From an uncultured bacterium (GTDB lineage Bacteria; Patescibacteriota; Saccharimonadia; Saccharimonadales; Saccharimonadaceae), in NCBI GenBank assembly GCA_937922985.1, contig CALAKV010000027.1:1-33051 (forward strand): a stretch of DNA of 33,051 nt, read 5' to 3'. The notes under the pieces are model-generated. The model was not told where the DNA came from. It searched no databases and worked only from the letters and a program-made list of their open reading frames with translations. The translations under genes were made by a program, and so were the position numbers. Position 1 is the stretch's first letter. Every line of letters starts with the position of its first letter. Below, piece by piece: positions 20,823-28,734 of the stretch.

Positions 20823-22559
20823 ATGGCTCAGCCAAAAATGACTCGACAAAGTATTCATCAACTCTTATCTGATAGAAAACAGAACTTCTTAATACCAGAG
20901 TATCAGCGCCCTTATGCCTGGACTGAAGACCAATGTCAGACTTTATGGGATGATCTTTTCTCTTTTACAATTCCAAATGAAAACTACACAGCTTTTGATG
21001 AGAATGGCGAATACTTTCTCGGATCGATAGTTTATTTCCCAGAGAATGGCAAGTTCGAGATTATCGATGGCCAACAACGCCTAACAACCTTAATGCTTTT
21101 GCTTCGAGCATTTTATGATAGATTTGAATTTTTAAAAGATGATGAGTCTCAATTGATTAGAAAAAGGATAGAATCATGTTTGTGGAAAACAGATGAATTT
21201 GGACGCGTAGATAAAAACAATCTCAAATTAATTTCTGAAGTTGCTACAGATAATGACAAAGAAGAATTTTTGGAAATATTAAAATCCGGTAAAGTTCCAA
21301 AAGAATTTCGCAGCCAATACGCACAAAATTTCCGTTTCTTTCTTGAAAAAATTAAAGATGCTAGCGAAAAGTATTTTTCTTCAATATTTTACGTTCCAGC
21401 ACGAATTTTAGAATATTGCATGATATTATCTATTGAAGCTGTCAACCAAGATAATGCATTACAGATCTTCTCTACACTAAACGACCGCGGACTACCCTTG
21501 GCTGATGCAGATATCTTTAAATCGAAATTCTACAAACTTTATTTTGACAAAAATCAAAAGAATGATTTCATTAAAGAATGGAAGAAGCTTGAAGAAATTA
21601 CCGAAGAAATTTTCAAGCCACAACAAGGCACGCCAATGGATGAACTTTTCACAAAATATATGTATTTCTTACGGGCAAAAAATGGCATAACTAGAAGCAC
21701 GACCGAGTCTCTGCGCAGTTTCTTCCGTGGCGAGAATCAAGATTTTCCTTATTTTAAAGATGAATCAGCTCTTGATGATTTAAGTGATTTAGCAATTTTC
21801 TGGAAAAAAGTATACTCACAAGACGAGTCTTTTGGCAATAAAGTACTTCGAAAACTCTTTGTTTTGCGCTATTCCCCAAATACAATGTGGGAAAATATCG
21901 TATCGGTTTGGTTCTTGCAAAATCGAGATTCAAACGATGAGATTAATTTAAATGCATTCAATCTTTTTCTTTCAAAAATAACAAACTTCGTTCTTGGTTA
22001 CAGCTTAATAAATCCTGGCGTAAACCAACTCCGAACTCCAATCTTTAAAGAAATGAGTGAAATAGTTAACCATAATAACCTTGTCCCATCTTTTGAAAAT
22101 CATCTTTTTGATGAAAATTCTCTTCGTACAGCTTTCGATAATTTCGAATTCAGCAATATGAAAGGAATTACAAAATCATTTCTTGTTTGGTTTGCATTTT
22201 TAAAAGAAAATCAGCAATTATTAAGCTTAAAAGAACCACTTCAAATTGAACACATCTTTGCTAAAAAACGAGCTGAAATTAATGGAATTTCCGATAAAAA
22301 CCTAATTGAGTCTATTGGGAATAAGATTATTTTGGAAAGCTCAATAAATATTAAAGCTTCAGATTTTGAATTTGATGTCAAAAAAGATTTTTACCTCGGT
22401 AAAAAACGGCGTGGAAGTTCAAAAGAGCCAAGTAAAATTGCAGAAATTATTGATCTTACAAATCTTGACAAATTTGATGAAAATGAAATTATTGAAAGAA
22501 AATCACGGATTATTGATAATTTTATTGCAAAACTTAAAAGTGAGAATCTGTTAAAATAA
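20823..22559 (+). CDS. GmrSD-like modification-dependent endonuclease (DUF262 + DUF1524)
   Basis: Predicted type IV restriction enzyme of the GmrSD family, which uses NTP hydrolysis to cut modified (for example glucosylated hydroxymethylcytosine) phage DNA. The N-terminal DUF262 part has IPEYQRPYAW at residues 24-33, WDDLF, YFLGSIV and IDGQQRLTTL at 81-90, the ParB-like nucleotide site; NDRGLPL near 220 is also conserved. The C-terminal DUF1524 part has LQIEHIFAKKR and the trailing IGNKIILESSINIKASD, corresponding to the HNH-type His and Asn residues, although the usual H-I-x-P is H-I-F-A. S and D parts are fused, as in many homologues. It is on the opposite strand to all neighbours. Confidence 0.88.
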   Translation: MAQPKMTRQSIHQLLSDRKQNFLIPEYQRPYAWTEDQCQTLWDDLFSFTIPNENYTAFDENGEYFLGSIVYFPENGKFEIIDGQQRLTTLMLLLRAFYDRFEFLKDDESQLIRKRIESCLWKTDEFGRVDKNNLKLISEVATDNDKEEFLEILKSGKVPKEFRSQYAQNFRFFLEKIKDASEKYFSSIFYVPARILEYCMILSIEAVNQDNALQIFSTLNDRGLPLADADIFKSKFYKLYFDKNQKNDFIKEWKKLEEITEEIFKPQQGTPMDELFTKYMYFLRAKNGITRSTTESLRSFFRGENQDFPYFKDESALDDLSDLAIFWKKVYSQDESFGNKVLRKLFVLRYSPNTMWENIVSVWFLQNRDSNDEINLNAFNLFLSKITNFVLGYSLINPGVNQLRTPIFKEMSEIVNHNNLVPSFENHLFDENSLRTAFDNFEFSNMKGITKSFLVWFAFLKENQQLLSLKEPLQIEHIFAKKRAEINGISDKNLIESIGNKIILESSINIKASDFEFDVKKDFYLGKKRRGSSKEPSKIAEIIDLTNLDKFDENEIIERKSRIIDNFIAKLKSENLLK

Positions 22560-22568
22560 GAGGACTAT

Positions 22569-23204
22569 ATGATAAATAAAGTTGCATTAAAAAAATTTTT
22601 CGAGCAAAATAAAGAAGATTATTATTCTCGTAGAAACTCTGGAGATATAAAAAAATACGACGAAGATTATAAATGGGAAATTTTGCTAAAATTAAATAGT
22701 GAACTTTCGAAAATAGAAATATGTAGCGAAAATTCTGAAAAAATAGCTAAACTTCTTTCGAAAAACCTCAACAATTTTTCGCATTGGATTGATATGGATG
22801 ATCTGCAAGGACTTTCAAAGCATAAAAATTTTTATCAAATTTTTAGAGATATAAAAAATTCAAACCCAGAAACAATAGTTAAAACAATTGAGGGTGTTGA
22901 TATAAGCACAAATTTTCTTTCTAGTAAAAAATTCGCGCCCTCAACTCTTGGCTATATACTAACAGCTTTCGACTGCAAGAATTTCTCTCTTTACAGGGAG
23001 GAGATTGCTAAAGAAATTTCAAAAATATGCTTAATTGAATTCCCAAAAAATAAGGGCGAAAAATACAAATTAGTAAATGACGCTTCAAATTTTATAGGGA
23101 ATTTAGTTAATGAAGATGGAGTTTTTGTTGACAAAAATGTGAATTTGCTAGGTCAAGATTTTATCTGGACAGAAATAATGTACAATAAAAATCACACCAA
23201 TTAG
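22569..23204 (+). CDS. Unrecognised partner of the GmrSD-like gene (211 aa)
   Basis: Starts 9 bases after the endonuclease gene, so it is the second gene of a two-gene operon; AGAGGA is about 5 bases upstream. The protein is lysine-rich and helical, with YKWEILLKLNSELSK near residue 36, KFAPSTLGYILTAFDCKNF at about 120-140, and GEKYKLVNDASNFIGNLV then NLLGQDFIWTEIMYN at the C-terminus. This last pattern recalls the uncharacterised N-terminal regions of some McrB-like restriction proteins, but no ATPase or nuclease motif is visible. It could recognise DNA or regulate the nuclease. Its stop codon lies inside the terminator loop. Confidence 0.65.
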   Translation: MINKVALKKFFEQNKEDYYSRRNSGDIKKYDEDYKWEILLKLNSELSKIEICSENSEKIAKLLSKNLNNFSHWIDMDDLQGLSKHKNFYQIFRDIKNSNPETIVKTIEGVDISTNFLSSKKFAPSTLGYILTAFDCKNFSLYREEIAKEISKICLIEFPKNKGEKYKLVNDASNFIGNLVNEDGVFVDKNVNLLGQDFIWTEIMYNKNHTN

Positions 23205-23219
23205 AGGTGTGATTTTTTA
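23187..23219. terminator. Bidirectional terminator between the defence operon and xfp
   Basis: AAAATCACACC and GGTGTGATTTT form an 11-bp stem with T-runs usable on both strands; it serves the plus-strand operon and the end of xfp. Confidence 0.85.
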
Positions 23220-23221
23220 CT

Positions 23222-25585
23222 TTAACTAAACTTCAAATATACCCAATTCTCAATTCCTGGTGCATCTACTGAGTTTTCTCGTGCAAAACACAAAGCATCC
23301 TCTTGGCGTTTTTGATATTCTTTTATAAGGTTTTCGAAAACTTCATCGCCTTTGTTAACTGAATTTAAGGTTCTAACTGCAATATCGTATCGCGATACTC
23401 TGTTTCTCGCAAGCATATCAAACGGCGTAGTTGTTGAACCTTTTTCTTCATATCCGTTAATCTGAATACGTGCTGGATTTTCATAATCAAATAAGATCGA
23501 TTTGAGAGTTTTAGCGTATCCATGAAAAGCAAATATAACCGGCTTATCTTTGGTAAAAATCTTCACAAAATTGCTTTTCGAAAGTGTATTTTCGAAAGTT
23601 CCAATTCCTTTTCCGCAAAGTGCTTGAACATAAACCAAGCGAATTTTAACTTGCGGTACATCATGAAGCAAAACTTGGAGCGCCGCAACTGTTTCCTTAA
23701 AAACATAATCACCACTTGCCGCCAAAATTAAATCTGGCTCATCATCTTCTGTAACTAAATTCCAATCTATAATTTCCTGATTCTTCCAAGAATCAAAAAC
23801 AAATATTCCGCCATTTTCAAGCCGTTTTTGTGCACTTTCGAGAGAAAAATATCTTGGTTCTGGAGTTTTCCCTGCAACTAAAACGTTAATATTATTTCGG
23901 GATTTTAGTATTTTTGAAATCGCTACGACAGCTGAATTATCATCTGCTGGCAAAAAAATCTGCCCGATTCCATTTTCACGGCGTAAAACTTCATCGATAA
24001 AACTTGGATTTTGGTGCGAAAATCCATTATGGTCTTGCCGCCAACCAGTTGAAGTTAGAATATAATTTAAACTCGCTAAATCACCTCGCCACTCCACTTC
24101 TTGCGATTGTGCTAGAAATTTTGCATATTGATCCATCATTGAAGAAATAATCGGCGCGAAGGCTTCATAAGAAGTTAAAACTCCGTGTCGCCCCGTTAAA
24201 ATATAGCCCTGCAAAAGCCCCTGCAAAGAATGCTCACTCAAAATTTCCGTCACGCGACCGTTTTTCGATAAATCTTTTTCCCATGGCTTGATTTCTCGCT
24301 GCCAAGAACGTGAAGTTGCTTTAAAAATAGCATCTAATTTATTTGAATAAGTTTCATCAGGGCTAAAGAAACGGAAATTCTCTGGATTTTTTTCGAAAAC
24401 TTCTTTCAAAAAATCACCAACTGCATTCATTGCGAGTGATTTTTCACTTGTTCTTTCACGAATTTCCGGCAATTTTAACTCTGCAAAATTTAAATTTGCA
24501 TAAACAAAACGATTTTGCCCAATTCTGCTTGATTTTTCTGGCAAAAAATCATCAAGCCAAGGTTTAAATTCACCTTTTTCAAAATCAAAAAGCTCTTCGA
24601 ATTTATAAGATTTCAACCATTTTTCAAGTTTTTTAAGCTCTTTTTCATCGCTCTTGGCTTTTAAAAGTGGAACTTGATGAGCGAGCGAGTTTCCTTCAAT
24701 TTTTTCACCATTATTTTCAGCAACACCAGAGCTTCCCTTTTTGCTTCTCATAATGATCATTGGTAGCCGCACAAAACCATTATTCCGACCAAATTTTATT
24801 CGTGAAATATCTCGAAAAGCATCTGAAAAGATCTTCGAAAGTTCTAAATCAAAATCTTCCGCAGAATATTCATCAACGATTTTTGGCTCCCAACCAGCTC
24901 CATGAAAAAATTGAATCAACTCAAAATCACTCATCGAGCCAAAGATTGTCGGACCAGAAATTTTATAACCGTTCAAATGTAAAATGGGTAAAACTACTCC
25001 ATTTTCAACTGGATTTATTATTTTATTTAAATGCCAAGCTGAGGCAATTGGGCCAGTTTCAGCCTCGCCATCACCAATTAAAGTGGTCATTACAAGATTC
25101 GGGTTATCCAAAACCGCTCCGAAAGCAGTCGAAAGTGAATAACCAAGTTCACCACCTTCAAGAATTACACCTGGGGTGAAAGGGCTTGCGTGCGACGGAA
25201 AACCGCCCGGCCAAGAAAAGTTTTTCGAAATATAAGCAATACCTTGTGAATTTCGAACTGCATTTTTATCGATTTTTGAAAGAGTTTCTTCAAGAAAAAG
25301 ATTTGCTTGAAGCGCCGGAAAAGCATGGCCAGGCCCAAGCATAAATGCTGTCTTCAAGCCGCTTTTAGCAAAATCAAGCTGTTTTTGAATATTTAAAAGA
25401 TGAGCGTAAACATGATTTACGCCAGGGCAACTTCCCCAATGGCCAAGAAGGCGTGGTTTGATATCATCAAATTTCAGCTCTCGCTCTAATAAAAAATTAT
25501 CTTGCAAGAAAATTTGCGAAACAGTCAAATAATTCGCAGCACGAATAAACTTTTTAATATTTTCAAGATTTTGCCCACTATTCAT
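23222..25585 (-). CDS. xfp: Phosphoketolase (Xfp/Xpk)
   Basis: Thiamine diphosphate enzyme splitting xylulose-5-phosphate (and often fructose-6-phosphate) with phosphate into acetyl phosphate plus an aldose phosphate, a main energy route in reduced fermenters. Landmarks: GHWGSCPGVNHVYAHL and FMLGPGHAFPALQANL near the N-terminus, HASPFTPGVILEGGELGYSL, the TPP-binding GDGEAETGPIASAWHLNK, and the C-terminal PEPRYFSL and NGYEEKGSTTTPFDML. Length 787 is normal. Whether the enzyme accepts one or both substrates cannot be read. A TGA-TAAAAT box (25598-25593) ends 7 bases before the ATG, so it may be leaderless, independent of the RNA gene upstream. Confidence 0.96.
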   Translation of the reverse strand: MNSGQNLENIKKFIRAANYLTVSQIFLQDNFLLERELKFDDIKPRLLGHWGSCPGVNHVYAHLLNIQKQLDFAKSGLKTAFMLGPGHAFPALQANLFLEETLSKIDKNAVRNSQGIAYISKNFSWPGGFPSHASPFTPGVILEGGELGYSLSTAFGAVLDNPNLVMTTLIGDGEAETGPIASAWHLNKIINPVENGVVLPILHLNGYKISGPTIFGSMSDFELIQFFHGAGWEPKIVDEYSAEDFDLELSKIFSDAFRDISRIKFGRNNGFVRLPMIIMRSKKGSSGVAENNGEKIEGNSLAHQVPLLKAKSDEKELKKLEKWLKSYKFEELFDFEKGEFKPWLDDFLPEKSSRIGQNRFVYANLNFAELKLPEIRERTSEKSLAMNAVGDFLKEVFEKNPENFRFFSPDETYSNKLDAIFKATSRSWQREIKPWEKDLSKNGRVTEILSEHSLQGLLQGYILTGRHGVLTSYEAFAPIISSMMDQYAKFLAQSQEVEWRGDLASLNYILTSTGWRQDHNGFSHQNPSFIDEVLRRENGIGQIFLPADDNSAVVAISKILKSRNNINVLVAGKTPEPRYFSLESAQKRLENGGIFVFDSWKNQEIIDWNLVTEDDEPDLILAASGDYVFKETVAALQVLLHDVPQVKIRLVYVQALCGKGIGTFENTLSKSNFVKIFTKDKPVIFAFHGYAKTLKSILFDYENPARIQINGYEEKGSTTTPFDMLARNRVSRYDIAVRTLNSVNKGDEVFENLIKEYQKRQEDALCFARENSVDAPGIENWVYLKFS

Positions 25586-25592
25586 ACGTTAT

Positions 25593-25601
25593 ATTTTATC
25601 A
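25593..25601 (-). promoter_or_regulatory. xfp extended -10 box
   Basis: TGA-TAAAAT on the minus strand, 7 bases from the xfp ATG; the same TATGATAAAAT string stands before the holin-like gene and the MFS gene. Confidence 0.5.
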
Positions 25602-25630
25602 TATTTATGCTTAATTTTAAAGTTTTAAAA

Positions 25631-25657
25631 TTAAAAACCGCCTAATATTAGACGGTT
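25631..25657 (-). terminator. Terminator of the intergenic RNA gene
   Basis: A 9-bp stem (25636-25644 with 25649-25657) with a G-U pair on the minus strand that would be a C-A mismatch on the plus strand, followed by TTTTT on the minus strand. It lies 46 bases before xfp. Confidence 0.85.
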
Positions 25658-25783
25658 ATATGCCTAAGAGGAGGTTTCCTCGAAAAATGAAAAAAAATAC
25701 TATACTGACTCTATTTTCTATTTATTATTAGGCTAACCCGCGAGTCCCAACCTTCTATAGTAAGGTAAAACGAGTTAACGTTT
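25631..25783 (-). ncRNA. Candidate noncoding RNA between grpE and xfp
   Basis: About 150 nt bounded by its own consensus promoter and an intrinsic terminator, with no ORF. Minus-strand pairing: TACTATA (25762-25756) with TATAGTA (25704-25698) encloses GACTC (25746-25742) with GAGTC (25711-25707). GCCTAA (25733-25728), inside that loop, can pair with TTAGGC (25667-25662) as a pseudoknot, or as GCCTAATA with TATTAGGC (25647-25640) of the terminator, which would undo the terminator. It is either a free small RNA or an attenuator leader for xfp. No known family was recognised. Confidence 0.7.
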
Positions 25784-25786
25784 ATA

Positions 25787-25815
25787 ATAATATCACATTA
25801 ATTACATTATGTCAA
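25787..25815 (-). promoter_or_regulatory. Consensus promoter of the intergenic RNA
   Basis: TTGACA (25815-25810), 17 bases, TATTAT (25792-25787) on the minus strand; the best promoter in the window. Transcription should start near 25782. Confidence 0.85.
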
Positions 25816-25823
25816 CGATAAAA

Positions 25824-26351
25824 TTACTTCCGTCCGACTTTAACCATTGCGGCTCGCAAAACTTCGCCCTTTAAAGTATAACCAGCTCGAAGTTCTTCAG
25901 CAATAACTTCTTCTTCTCCTTCAGATTCTTCATCAAATTGAATCGCTTCATGAAGTTCTGGATTAAAAATAGTGCCGTTCGAAGAATTAATTTTTTCAAC
26001 TCCAAGTTTTGAAAGGTTTTTTTCAAGATTTTTACTCATTTTAACCACATTTTGCGCCCAAGAATTTTCCGCCAATTCTGCCGGTAAATGTGAAATTGCG
26101 CGCTCAATATCATCAATCATTGGAATTAAAGCTAGAATCGCCTTTTTCTCGCCCAAATTTTGTGCATTCGAAATTCGGCTCTCAACATTTTTGCGATAAT
26201 TTTCAAAATCAGCACGCGTGCGCTGCAAATCATTTTTGAGTTCCGAGTTCTCTGCTTGAAGCTTTTCACACTTTGAATCTTTTTTTAAAAATCCTGATTG
26301 CTTCTTATCTTTTGCATTATCTTGATTTTTTAATACATTATTTTCTTCCAT
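25824..26351 (-). CDS. grpE: Nucleotide exchange factor GrpE
   Basis: Exchanges ADP for ATP on DnaK. The first 35 residues are charged and disordered; residues 30-75 form the long dimeric coiled coil (KLQAENSELKNDLQRTRADF, ENYRKNVE); the compact beta domain ends with the family signature ILRAAMVKVGRK-like GEVLRAAMVKVGRK. LHEAIQF precedes it. Length 175 is normal. AAGGAGG lies 5 bases upstream of the ATG. It is 15 bases downstream of hrcA and shares its CIRCE-controlled promoter. Confidence 0.95.
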   Translation of the reverse strand: MEENNVLKNQDNAKDKKQSGFLKKDSKCEKLQAENSELKNDLQRTRADFENYRKNVESRISNAQNLGEKKAILALIPMIDDIERAISHLPAELAENSWAQNVVKMSKNLEKNLSKLGVEKINSSNGTIFNPELHEAIQFDEESEGEEEVIAEELRAGYTLKGEVLRAAMVKVGRK

Positions 26352-26366
26352 CGTTTCCTCCTTAAA

Positions 26367-27110
26367 CTACAATATCTCTTCTAAAAATTCACCTGTCTTT
26401 TGAACCAATCGTACCACTTTTCCGTAATTTTGGCGAGTTGGTCCAAGTACACCAATGTAAGAATTTTCTGAAAATGGGCTTTCGAATTTTGAAATAATTA
26501 AACTCGCACCCGAACTTTTGCCAATTGGATTCTCGCTGCCAATATAAACATTGAGCGGCTCATTTGGAGTAACTTCACGAAGCCATGGTTCAAGATTATC
26601 AAGAAGCTGTGCAACAGATTGAACCGCTTCACCACTTTCAAATTCAGGCTGAGAAAAAAGATTATAAATTCCATTAATGTAAAGTTGATCGCCAATTGTA
26701 GCAAGACCAAGATTACCAGTAAGTTCAACTAAAGAATCTACAGCTGAACGAATTGCATGGTCGGCTCGGTCATTCTGAGCTGAAACTCGTGAAGAAATTG
26801 CCCGGAATCCTCGTAAGCTATCTTTCGAATTATTAGCGTTTAATAAAATTTGTTCATCTTCGCCCTCGCTTTGAGCAGTTAAACGGTTCACATAGAAACG
26901 ATAACCTTTATCAGTTGGAATTCGCCCGGCAGAAGTGTGTGGTTGTGTAATTAAACCAAGATCTTCAAGTTTTGCCATTTCAGAACGAATTGTCGCACTT
27001 GAAACATTAAAAAGCTTCGCCAAAGTAACACTACCAACCGGGCTGGCAACTTCAGCGTATTGCTCAATAATTGCTACCAAAATTTGCGTTTGTCGTGGTG
27101 TAATATTCAT
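26367..27110 (-). CDS. hrcA: Heat-shock repressor HrcA, short form (247 aa)
   Basis: Repressor that binds CIRCE and blocks chaperone promoters. The N-terminal winged helix is clear: MNITPRQTQILVAIIEQYAE, VSSATIRSEMAKLEDLGLI and TSAGRIPTDKGYRFYVN. The C-terminal part is much shorter than in Bacillus-type HrcA (about 340 residues) but keeps IGSENPIG and a closing NYGKVVRLVQ-like helix typical of the effector domain. It represses its own promoter through the CIRCE at 27130-27156. The -10 box TAAACT ends 6 bases before the ATG, so transcription should begin at the start codon. Confidence 0.95.
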   Translation of the reverse strand: MNITPRQTQILVAIIEQYAEVASPVGSVTLAKLFNVSSATIRSEMAKLEDLGLITQPHTSAGRIPTDKGYRFYVNRLTAQSEGEDEQILLNANNSKDSLRGFRAISSRVSAQNDRADHAIRSAVDSLVELTGNLGLATIGDQLYINGIYNLFSQPEFESGEAVQSVAQLLDNLEPWLREVTPNEPLNVYIGSENPIGKSSGASLIISKFESPFSENSYIGVLGPTRQNYGKVVRLVQKTGEFLEEIL

Positions 27111-27116
27111 ATTTTA

Positions 27117-27156
27117 AGTTTAGCACAAATTAGCACTTAGGTCAATAGAGTGCTAA
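27117..27156 (-). promoter_or_regulatory. hrcA-grpE promoter with CIRCE operator
   Basis: CIRCE at 27130-27156: TTAGCACTC, 9 bases, AAGTGCTAA. The -35 TTGACC (27145-27140) lies in the spacer; 17 bases on is TAAACT (27122-27117), 6 bases from the ATG. Confidence 0.9.
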
Positions 27157-27326
27157 TTCTATATTTTTAGTATCATATTTCCAAAATATCTCTAAAAATA
27201 TTTGACTTTTTATCTTTTACATACAGTTACAGAATATTAATAAACTCAAAAATAGATAAAGATAAGGCGATATTCTGCAGACTATAACTCTTCTAAGCCC
27301 GCAAAAATACAGGCTTTTCTTTTAGT
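27157..27326. other. Gene-free interval with two hairpins
   Basis: CAGAATAT (27230-27237) pairs with ATATTCTG (27270-27277), and AAGCCCG (27295-27301) with CAGGCTT (27310-27316), followed on the plus strand by TTTTCTTTT. The second looks like a terminator for plus-strand transcription, but no convincing plus-strand promoter precedes it (TTGACT at 27202-27207 has no matching -10). It may also mark the end of the guanylate kinase gene on the minus strand. Confidence 0.4.
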
Positions 27327-28055
27327 CTACTTTGATAATTCTAAGAATTTATCTTTAATATCTTCCAAAAGTTTTCTTGCTCGCACACGCACTTCAATAT
27401 CTTTATAGTTAAATTCAACATCTTGGTGCATAATTTGGTTGATAATTCGCGCCGTATTTCGAAAGTCATCATTTAAAATAAAGTGAAAATATGGCACTTC
27501 GAGCGCCTGCTCTAGTGAAGAAATCGCTTCTGGCAAACGTTTTTCGAAATCTTTTTCAAATTCTTCTGCGCTTGAATATCGGTTTGCAAAACGCGATCGC
27601 CAAGTTTCGAAATCTGGCGGTAAAATAAAAACCGCTACCACTCGCTCGCTCATTTTTTTATATTCTGCAATTCCTTGAATATCAATATCTGTTACGGAAA
27701 TCTGCCCGTTTTGGTTTGCTTTTTCGATCTCTGCAACACTTGTACCATAAATCCTACCGTGAACAAATTTCGCTTCAATAAATTCACGATTTTTAAGCAT
27801 TTCTTCGGCTTTTTCAATCGAAATAAAATTGTAGTCAACACCATTTTGTTCAATTTTACCATTATTTTCACGAGGCTGGCGAGTTGTGTGGCTGACAATA
27901 TCGCGATATTCTTCATTTTTTAAAAGATGCTTCTTGGTTGTATCTTTTCCTGCGCCAGAAATTCCCGCAAGTAATAAAATGCGAGAATTTTCAACTAGAG
28001 TAATAGCTTCAGGCGGTGTTTGATAATTTTTTACAAGAAATTCAAGGTTATTCAT
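27327..28055 (-). CDS. Guanylate kinase-like P-loop kinase
   Basis: Probably phosphorylates GMP (or dGMP) to GDP. The P-loop is GISGAGKDT at residues 31-39 in place of the common GPSGVGKST/GT; VSHTTRQPRENNGKIEQNG, then VDYNFIS, is the GMP-binding region with the conserved Arg and Tyr; YGTSVAEIEKA follows; VTDIDIQGI and VAVFILPP fit the core. It has a 25-residue N-terminal extension and a longer C-terminal helix than typical Gmk (242 versus about 205 aa). Variation in the loop leaves some doubt about the exact nucleotide. TATAAT ends 6 bases before the ATG, again leaderless geometry. Confidence 0.8.
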   Translation of the reverse strand: MNNLEFLVKNYQTPPEAITLVENSRILLLAGISGAGKDTTKKHLLKNEEYRDIVSHTTRQPRENNGKIEQNGVDYNFISIEKAEEMLKNREFIEAKFVHGRIYGTSVAEIEKANQNGQISVTDIDIQGIAEYKKMSERVVAVFILPPDFETWRSRFANRYSSAEEFEKDFEKRLPEAISSLEQALEVPYFHFILNDDFRNTARIINQIMHQDVEFNYKDIEVRVRARKLLEDIKDKFLELSK

Positions 28056-28110
28056 CTTAAAATTATACTATATTTTCTGGATTTCGTCAAAGATCTCTTG
28101 CTCAGAAATT

Positions 28111-28734
28111 TCATTCGAATTTAGATTTTCTATAATCTTCAAGTAATTTTTCAATTTTAGAAATTAATTCCATATTAAATTCATTCTCTTTAAGCTTTAA
28201 AATATCTTTCCGTGAAATCCCCAAGCTTTCAAAATATTTCTTTGAAAACCCATAAAAATGCCATCCATTATGCCTACTCCATAACCAATCTTCGTCTACT
28301 TTACCATTTAAGGCGTCTTTTATTTTTAGTAAGTTATCTTCAGAAAGATTATCTAATGAATATTTTTCTTCGTATTTCCAACCCAAAAAATCCGCAGCAT
28401 AAGCATTCCGAATTATTTTTTTCGAGAATCCATTATTAAAATCCGTCGAATCTGCTACAAAATTATGAGAAAAACCTTCACAAATCCCCTCATATAGAGC
28501 ATCTTGAAATAAAATCTTGTCAACACCAATATTTAAACGGATATAGCCAAAATCAATATACCACCAAAAACCATATTCGCCAGAATCACGCCAGCTCGCA
28601 AAAACAACATCATAATCAAAATTAGATAAATCAAACTCCCGAATAATTTTTGCGCGTGCTTTTCGATAAGCTTTTCGAATTTGCTTAGTTCTCTCTGAAT
28701 CATTTTTTAGACTACCAAGAATTATTTTTCGCAT
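28111..28734 (-). CDS. DUF2268-like protein lacking HExxH (probable pseudoenzyme, 207 aa)
   Basis: It appears related to the gene just upstream: both have an N-terminal helical region, then YEGICEGFSHNF here against LEGLALNFEKQ there, and a C-terminal segment with a Trp/His patch (DEDWLWSRHNGWHFYGFSKK) and SRKDILKLKENEFNME matching PSDALKITNEEFEDF. The zinc-binding HExxH of the partner has no counterpart; the region before the EG motif reads YIRLNIGVDKILFQDAL. So it is probably a catalytically dead copy. AAGGAG is present 6 bases upstream. It overlaps its partner by 13 bases. Confidence 0.6.
   Translation of the reverse strand: MRKIILGSLKNDSERTKQIRKAYRKARAKIIREFDLSNFDYDVVFASWRDSGEYGFWWYIDFGYIRLNIGVDKILFQDALYEGICEGFSHNFVADSTDFNNGFSKKIIRNAYAADFLGWKYEEKYSLDNLSEDNLLKIKDALNGKVDEDWLWSRHNGWHFYGFSKKYFESLGISRKDILKLKENEFNMELISKIEKLLEDYRKSKFE

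Noticed and set aside
24760..25179. 139-aa plus-strand ORF inside xfp
   Set aside because: Lies antisense within the conserved phosphoketolase gene, has low-complexity Gln/His/Leu-rich content and no promoter or ribosome site; a shadow frame.
25586..25823. Intergenic RNA as a known class (SRP RNA, 6S RNA, tmRNA, T-box)
   Set aside because: It lacks the SRP apical motif, the tmRNA Ala-tRNA-like end, T-box sequences and an extended 6S-type bubble, so I left it unassigned.
27157..27326. Plus-strand small RNA between hrcA and the guanylate kinase gene
   Set aside because: A terminator-like hairpin with a T-run exists on the plus strand, but TTGACT at 27202 has no matching -10 box at 16-18 bases; listed only as a gene-free interval.
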